Origin: an uncultured Stenotrophomonas sp.
GTDB taxonomy: Bacteria; Pseudomonadota; Gammaproteobacteria; Xanthomonadales; Xanthomonadaceae
Direction of reading: 5' to 3'
Assembly (NCBI GenBank): GCA_900078405.1
Contig: FLTS01000001.1
Location: forward strand, 2,977,825-3,041,824
DNA: 64,000 nt
Shown here: piece by piece, positions 60,701-64,000 of the stretch
How positions within the stretch are numbered: position 1 is the first letter of the stretch
How the letters are laid out: every line of letters starts with the position of its first letter
Program-made: the position numbers and the translations under genes
Notes under the pieces: model-generated
The model's database searches: none
What the model saw: the letters and a program-made list of their open reading frames with translations, nothing else
What the model was told of the DNA's origin: nothing

Positions 60701-61216
60701 GCCGCGCACATCGCCAACTCGCCGCTGGACGACTACCGCCGCTTCTTCCGCTTCGAGGTGCAGATCCGTCAGGAAGACCGCGTGATCGGCAACCTGAGCG
60801 AACGCATGCGTTCCGGCTCCGGTGGCGAGCACCGCGCGCCGCTGTACGTGATCGCCGGCGCCGCGCTGGCCGCGGCCTACGGCAAGAGCGAGGCGCAACC
60901 GGGCGGGCTGGGGCTGATCCTGCTCGACGAGTTCGGCGACAAGATCGACGCGCAGAACGCGCGCGCCATCACCGGCTACCTGCGCTCGCTGGGCCTGCAA
61001 CTGGTGCTGGCCGCGCCGGACACCGCGCAGGGCACCTTGTCCGGCGTGCTGGACAGCTACATCGAACTGTTCCGCGACGGCGACCTGTTGCAGGCCGAAC
61101 GCATTGAAGTGACCGAGGCCGCACGCACTCTGCTGCTGTCCGACCAGTTCGACCTGCATCCGGAATTGCTGGCGGCCGAGACCGGGCGCATCGAGCGCGA
61201 GCAGGCGGCGACGTGA
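57785..61216 (+). CDS. jetC: Wadjet defence protein JetC (MksB-like SMC ATPase)
   Basis: 1143 residues. SMC-type motor of the Wadjet system. Walker A is APNGAGKSALLDALQ (30-44). Long coiled coils (about 255-440 and 645-890) flank a hinge region (about 480-620). The C-terminal head has the signature RSGSGGEHRAPLYVIAGAAL (about 1010) and Walker B GLILLDEFGDKIDAQNA (about 1040-1056). The C-loop and D-loop are intact, so the ATPase should be active. It overlaps jetB at its start and jetD at its end (GTGA). Domain order and size fit JetC rather than RecN or RecF. Confidence 0.9.
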   Translation: MQQLECVHLVQFFLFEAQSLRLDRTSAIIAPNGAGKSALLDALQIVLLGGDRSRIRFNAQAGGSHRARTIRDYCLGVFRSGEEGRKRRTATTYISLVFRDTDTGTPLTAGIALGASVDEPEHRVHGLYLLPGVALELDEHVERISGKELPLAWNTFREHVSRRCKEADETPQLHPNAERFLRDLLLRLRAGPSVSPDLMAYRKAFLNALNLQRVEDVDLFVRTLVAEDRPTDIARFRALLESFRQIKEKIEQVKQRIDAAEGVERQYEKIAGQAIRAASARALAAEYARDLYSEQLDQAEGALADAENTLADTRRRLTDTRIERDTLREEQARANARLQGSAGYGEQAQLDELAGRDRDRLAQLKKDLVREIGFIRDQFRQLGTLELDGIDAETLAATRADWDGWHAELSALAAEDTLPWTPEDLFARARQALRAAAPLRELVDRHARQLHAAHDKARDALETARQNQKRLAAGQAELHPDTVRLMSYLRDAGIDARPVCDLVRVTDATWQHAIEGYLRSNVEALLIPDKDEERAVKLYRGLSGGRSVYGVKLALSSQARQSRGAEQPAAGSVAALLEGVNDDALAFLRRQLGELRCVETEAELVRSRQGLTRDGLLSRGGSIERLRLPAAGDLRIGASDNRARLRVLHEEIEKAERTVREIEPQLRRADDCQRGLARLADADAVAQLLHERVLEHRQVGERYRSAQESRLASLDPDLLRLSEQVRELNLQLADCEKRADALVGQEAVAASNLERTRGLLDGLRQQEELVARRAVEAFADPDVDPNRVERQREELDEKYPSLEERARRCEERARDSDVQLARLLPEAWSGLAQYARDHAIELDFDASAWRPARALLQRELTQLRDTELVQYEEEAQQAYATAVDTFRTGVASTLYDNFTRLKTQINTLNRTLRASPAFSNNERYQFHYEVLPEFRELHRFIQRAADIGGEDTLFESAGQVPEAFRALVEDKAAAHIANSPLDDYRRFFRFEVQIRQEDRVIGNLSERMRSGSGGEHRAPLYVIAGAALAAAYGKSEAQPGGLGLILLDEFGDKIDAQNARAITGYLRSLGLQLVLAAPDTAQGTLSGVLDSYIELFRDGDLLQAERIEVTEAARTLLLSDQFDLHPELLAAETGRIEREQAAT

Positions 61217-62544
61217 ACGGGCCGGCGCAGCCGGAAGACGATACGCCCGCAAGGCGCGTACTCGAACGCCTGCTGCGCCGTGCGGAGAGGGCAATGCTGG
61301 CCGGCGACGCGCAACCGGCCACGCTGCCGATGGACGGCAAGCGTGATGGCGCCGAGTACCGTGCATTGCGTGGCGTCGCCGATTTCGACGCCTTCCACGC
61401 CCGCATCACGCTGGCCGAGCGCGCCGGTGCCATCACCGCAGTGCGCGATCGCCACCGCGACGATGGCGAACGCCTGCTGCGCCTGACCGTACGCGATGCG
61501 GCGGCCCTGGCGCGTGACCTGCGCATCGAACTGCTGGGCGAACGCGTGGCGCGCGCCGAAGCCCTGCTGGCGCAATGGAGCGCACCGTGCCCTCGCAGGA
61601 GCGACGTGAGCCATGACGGGGCTTTCCCGGTAACGCCCGGTCGCGACCCACGTCGCTCCTGCGGGAATTCCGACGAGACGAATGCCCCGCAATGTTTCTC
61701 CGTCATCACCGAAGTGCTGGCCGCATGGCGTGCCGGCCGCAAGGTGCGCGGCCACGGCCCGGAGGCCGCCGCCGATCTCGCCAATGCTGCCCGCGCTGTG
61801 GACACCCTGCTGGCCGACGCACTCGGCGAACGCATCCTGCGCAAAGCCAGCATTGCCCTGTTCAATGACAGCAAGCGGCTGGAAGCACTGACCGGGTGGC
61901 TCGACCTGCTGGTCACCGGCGAACTCGCGCCCAGCGGGCTGGAGGACGAGCAGGTCTGGTCGGCCTTGGGCCTGCGCAGGGAGCCGCAGCCGCTGCTGCT
62001 GGCCGGGCAGGGCACGGTGGAACTGGACGACGGCAGCCGCCATGTTCTGCCGCGGCGCTGGCTGGGTTTCCCGGTGGACGCGGTACGCGGCATCGCCACT
62101 GGAGCGCGTGCGCTGCTGAGCATCGAGAACCTCGCCAGCTTCCACGAGGCCGCAGCGCTGCGCGGCGACGCCCCGGTGCTGCTGCTCTATACCGGTGGCA
62201 TGCCGTCGCCGACGTGGCGTGCGGCCTACGCGCGCTTGCTGGCCGGGCTGCCGGCCACTGCCGCGCTGTACCACTGGGGCGACATCGACCGTGGTGGTTT
62301 CCGCATCGCCGCCAAGCTGGCCGAGACGGCAGCGGCCGCAAGCCGGCGCTTGCAACCGTGGCTGATGTCGCCGGATGCGTTGCCGGCGGAGGTCATCGCC
62401 GGCAGTGAACCGCCTTCGTCAGCGGTGTCGAACACCATGCGCGACTGGGCGCGGCGTGCGGGCTGGGACGAGGTGGCTGCCGCGCTGCAGGCCATGCCAT
62501 TGACGCTGGAACAGGAACGCCTGACGCCGCGCTTTCCGCGGTAG
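61213..62544 (+). CDS. jetD: Wadjet nuclease JetD (toprim, DUF3322/DUF2220)
   Basis: 443 residues from a GTG start. JetD is the topoisomerase VI-like nuclease that cuts the plasmid once the SMC complex stalls. The N-terminal DNA-binding domain (about 1-190) is followed by the toprim domain with IENLASFHEAAALRG (catalytic Glu of the first motif) and the metal-binding LYHWGDIDRGGFRIAAKL (about 352-369, DxD-type). A REP doublet at 61595-61662 is inserted in frame and adds about 23 residues (RRSDVSHDGAFPVTPGRDPR). JetD elsewhere is about 400 residues, so the insert is the likely cause of the extra length. The catalytic residues are kept. Confidence 0.88.
   Translation: MNGPAQPEDDTPARRVLERLLRRAERAMLAGDAQPATLPMDGKRDGAEYRALRGVADFDAFHARITLAERAGAITAVRDRHRDDGERLLRLTVRDAAALARDLRIELLGERVARAEALLAQWSAPCPRRSDVSHDGAFPVTPGRDPRRSCGNSDETNAPQCFSVITEVLAAWRAGRKVRGHGPEAAADLANAARAVDTLLADALGERILRKASIALFNDSKRLEALTGWLDLLVTGELAPSGLEDEQVWSALGLRREPQPLLLAGQGTVELDDGSRHVLPRRWLGFPVDAVRGIATGARALLSIENLASFHEAAALRGDAPVLLLYTGGMPSPTWRAAYARLLAGLPATAALYHWGDIDRGGFRIAAKLAETAAAASRRLQPWLMSPDALPAEVIAGSEPPSSAVSNTMRDWARRAGWDEVAAALQAMPLTLEQERLTPRFPR
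61595..61662. repeat. REP doublet inside jetD, read in frame
   Basis: The left arm GCAGGAGCGACGTGAGCCATG and the right arm GACCCACGTCGCTCCTGC enclose GGGGCTTTCCCGGTAACG. Both arm heads are GCAG/CTGC instead of GTAG/CTAC, and a few internal pairs are lost. The changes avoid a stop in frame: TGAGTCGCG-type sequence is read out of phase, so no TGA falls in the jetD frame. Confidence 0.82.
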
Positions 62545-62563
62545 CGCAACGGTTCCAGTCTTT

Positions 62564-62631
62564 GTAGGAGCGACGTAAGTCGCGACGAAGCTTTACCGGT
62601 AAAGCCTCGTCGCGACTCGCGTCGCCCCTAC
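62564..62631. repeat. REP doublet between jetD and gloA
   Basis: The left arm GTAGGAGCGACGTAAGTCGCG, centre AAGCTTTACCGGTAAAGCCT (itself palindromic) and right arm GACTCGCGTCGCCCCTAC lie between the convergent jetD and gloA genes. It is the probable transcript end for both. Confidence 0.82.
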
Positions 62632-62645
62632 AGAGGAGCAGCGGT

Positions 62646-63164
62646 TTACCGGTTGCCGATGATCTCCACCCAATACCCGTCCGGGTCCTTGATGAAGGCC
62701 AGATTCTTCATCCGCCCATCCTGCAGGCGTTTCTGGAACAGCACACCGAGCTGCTCGAAACGCGCGCAGGCCGCTTCCAGCTCCGGTACCGACACGCAGA
62801 TGTGGCCGAAGCCGCGCGGGTCGCTGTTGCCGTCGTGGTAGACCGGACCGTCCTGCTGCTCGGTGCCGTGGTTGTGGGTCAGTTCCAGCACGCCGGGAAT
62901 GCCGGCCATCCACAGCCGGCGTTGCGCATCGTCCTCGGGAACCTGCACGCCTTGCGGCACATAGGCCAGGAAGTACAGGCTGAATTCGGCCTCGGGGAAG
63001 TCACGCTGGTCGATCAGGCGGAAACCGAGCACGCGGGTGTAGAAATCCAGCGAAGCGGCGATGTCCTTCACCCGCAGCATGGTGTGATTGAAGACGAAAC
63101 CGGTGGTTTCGGCCGGCGGCTGCGTGGCCACGCCAGGTTGTTGGCGGAGAGCGTCGAGGTTCAT
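62646..63164 (-). CDS. gloA: Lactoylglutathione lyase (glyoxalase I)
   Basis: 172 residues. It isomerises the hemithioacetal of methylglyoxal and glutathione to lactoylglutathione. Metal ligands are visible in the expected order: His27 (FVFNHTMLRV), a Glu in VLELTHNHGTEQ, a His in GFGHICVSVPEL and a Glu in GYWVEIIGNR. The longer loop form matches the Pseudomonas/plant zinc-type enzyme rather than the short E. coli nickel type. The start chosen is MNLDALRQQPG, 48 bases downstream of a REP doublet in the leader direction. Confidence 0.93.
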   Translation of the reverse strand: MNLDALRQQPGVATQPPAETTGFVFNHTMLRVKDIAASLDFYTRVLGFRLIDQRDFPEAEFSLYFLAYVPQGVQVPEDDAQRRLWMAGIPGVLELTHNHGTEQQDGPVYHDGNSDPRGFGHICVSVPELEAACARFEQLGVLFQKRLQDGRMKNLAFIKDPDGYWVEIIGNR

Positions 63165-63212
63165 GGAGGTATTCCTTTCATGGGGAAGGGAGAGCCATCG
63201 GGCCGCGCCATT

Positions 63213-63279
63213 GTAGGAGCGACGCGAGTCGCGGCCGTGCATCGCCGAGAAACCCGGTCGCGACTCGCGTCGCTCCTAC
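63213..63279. repeat. REP doublet between gloA and DUF411 gene
   Basis: The left arm GTAGGAGCGACGCGAGTCGCG and the right arm CGACTCGCGTCGCTCCTAC enclose about 25 bases. It lies between two genes read in the same (minus) direction and thus upstream of gloA. It is the fourth copy within 6.3 kb. Confidence 0.85.
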
Positions 63280-63290
63280 AGGCGCGCCGG

Positions 63291-63797
63291 TCAATGGTGC
63301 GAATACGCCTGCATCGTGCCGTCCTTGCCGAGCAGGTCCACCGTGAACGGCTGGCGGCGGCCGTCCGGCGATTCCATGCCCGGCGAACCGACCGGCATGC
63401 CCGGCAGCACGAGGCCGCGCGCGGCGGGCTGCTCGCGCAGCAGGCGCAACACGTCCCGTGCCGGCACATGGCCTTCGATCACGTAACGGCCCACTTCGGC
63501 GGTATGGCAGGAGGCCTGCGCCAGCGGGATGCCCAACCGGTGCTTCACCGCCAGCATGTCGTCGTTGTCGCGGGCGACCACGGTGAAGCCGGCCGCGCGC
63601 ATGTGTTCGATCCAGCCGTTGCAGCAGCCGCAGTTCGCATCCTTGTGGACGTGGATCACCGGCGGGGTGCCAGCGGTTCCGGTGGTGGTTTCCTGTGCCT
63701 GCGTTGCCGGCGGCGGCGCGGCGCCACAGGCGGCGATGAAGAATGCGGAGCCGACGGCCAGCAGCAGGACGGCCAGCTTGCGAAGCGATGCGTTCAT
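63291..63797 (-). CDS. DUF411 metal-binding lipoprotein-like protein
   Basis: 168 residues. The N-terminal signal ends in FFIAACG, a usable lipobox (IAAC), so it is probably a lipoprotein. The DUF411 domain carries the metal-binding core HVHKDANCGCCNGWIEHMRAAG, with a CxCC cluster, and the later SCHTAEVGRYVIEGHVPARDVLRLL and VLPGMPVGSPGM. DUF411 genes are typically found with copper or silver resistance clusters; here copB is the next gene upstream in the same direction. A role in copper handling is therefore likely. Confidence 0.85.
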   Translation of the reverse strand: MNASLRKLAVLLLAVGSAFFIAACGAAPPPATQAQETTTGTAGTPPVIHVHKDANCGCCNGWIEHMRAAGFTVVARDNDDMLAVKHRLGIPLAQASCHTAEVGRYVIEGHVPARDVLRLLREQPAARGLVLPGMPVGSPGMESPDGRRQPFTVDLLGKDGTMQAYSHH

Positions 63798-63867
63798 GTG
63801 AACCCCGGGAATGATGGAAAGGGCGGAAGGAAAGTGCCGATGGAGGGAGCGGGTTTTTCGCGCATGC

Positions 63868-64000
63868 TCAGAACCAGAAGCGGATACCGGCCACCCAGCG
63901 CGAATCGCGCGCGCCTTCGCCCGCATCGCGGTGCAGCGCAGCGGTGCGGGCGAAGCGGCGTTCGTGGACGAAGCCGACATAGGGAGCGAAGCGGCGGGTG
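63868..64000 (-). CDS. copB: Copper resistance protein CopB (C-terminal end)
   Basis: Only the last 44 residues are in the window: RRFAPYVGFVHERRFARTAAL, then an Asp/Glu/Arg loop, then SRWVAGIRFWF and stop. The final strand ending in WF is that of an outer-membrane barrel, and APYVGFVHERRF is a CopB family hallmark. CopB binds or exports copper at the outer membrane. The rest of the copper operon presumably lies beyond the window, upstream on this strand. Confidence 0.75.
   Translation of the reverse strand, partial: TRRFAPYVGFVHERRFARTAALHRDAGEGARDSRWVAGIRFWF

Noticed and set aside
57069..63279. Recurrent GGAGCGACG palindromes considered as a CRISPR array or transposon ends
   Set aside because: The units occur as inverted pairs at scattered sites, without regular spacers, cas genes or a transposase. 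They fit REP doublets.

Overview
The window is high-GC, densely coded chromosome of a gammaproteobacterium of the Xanthomonadaceae, most like Stenotrophomonas or Pseudoxanthomonas. The evidence is the gene families (a lipoyl-fused E3, the dad operon, a YajQ c-di-GMP receptor, TonB receptors, copB) and many GTAG-headed REP palindromes of the type known from Stenotrophomonas. No rRNA, tRNA, CRISPR array, prophage or full insertion sequence is visible.

Layout. 0-2.1 kb: motAB on the minus strand behind a FliA-type promoter, msrB, and a small secreted protein. 2.1-5.1 kb: lrp divergent from dadA-alr (alanine catabolism). 5.1-17 kb: mixed housekeeping genes, namely DUF3016, rsmC-rsuA-HAD, DUF1415-yajQ, a serine hydrolase, an EamA exporter, a PIN/RHH toxin-antitoxin pair with a perfect operator palindrome, metNIQ, a permuted papain-like enzyme, ompW and a UDG-family glycosylase. 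17.4-20.6 kb: aceF and lpd, both with an N-terminal lipoyl domain. 22-29.1 kb: the complete atpIBEFHAGDC operon with one upstream promoter, internal hairpins and a final terminator. 29.3-31.3 kb: a broken gtrA and intact glmU.

31.4-42 kb (minus strand): an efflux-type operon made of a membrane-fusion adaptor, a MacB-like ATPase, four FtsX/MacB permeases in two alternating pairs, a small secreted protein, an NtrC-type regulator and its histidine kinase. A strong sigma-54 promoter and palindromic upstream sites precede it, which suggests autoregulation. glmS diverges from it but is frameshifted. 44.1-54.6 kb: an Lrp-type regulator divergent from a tightly overlapped operon (TonB receptor, APC permease, amidase, PaiB-like FMN protein, alpha/beta hydrolase, S9 peptidase, proC) that looks like a peptide or amino-acid-amide scavenging pathway.

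54.8-62.5 kb: a Wadjet (JetABCD) SMC-type anti-plasmid system, next to a divergent gene with sigma-like features and surrounded by REP doublets. One doublet lies in frame inside jetD and another supplies the jetA stop codon. 62.6-64 kb: gloA, a DUF411 metal-binding protein and the end of copB.

The most unusual signal is a set of three short hairpin-forming insertions (112, 85 and 91 bp), each flanked by a perfect 20-24 bp direct repeat. They break gtrA, glmS and the APC permease. Removing each one restores a full-length gene exactly. They are either an undescribed miniature element or a systematic assembly artefact; glmS is normally essential, so this needs to be settled.
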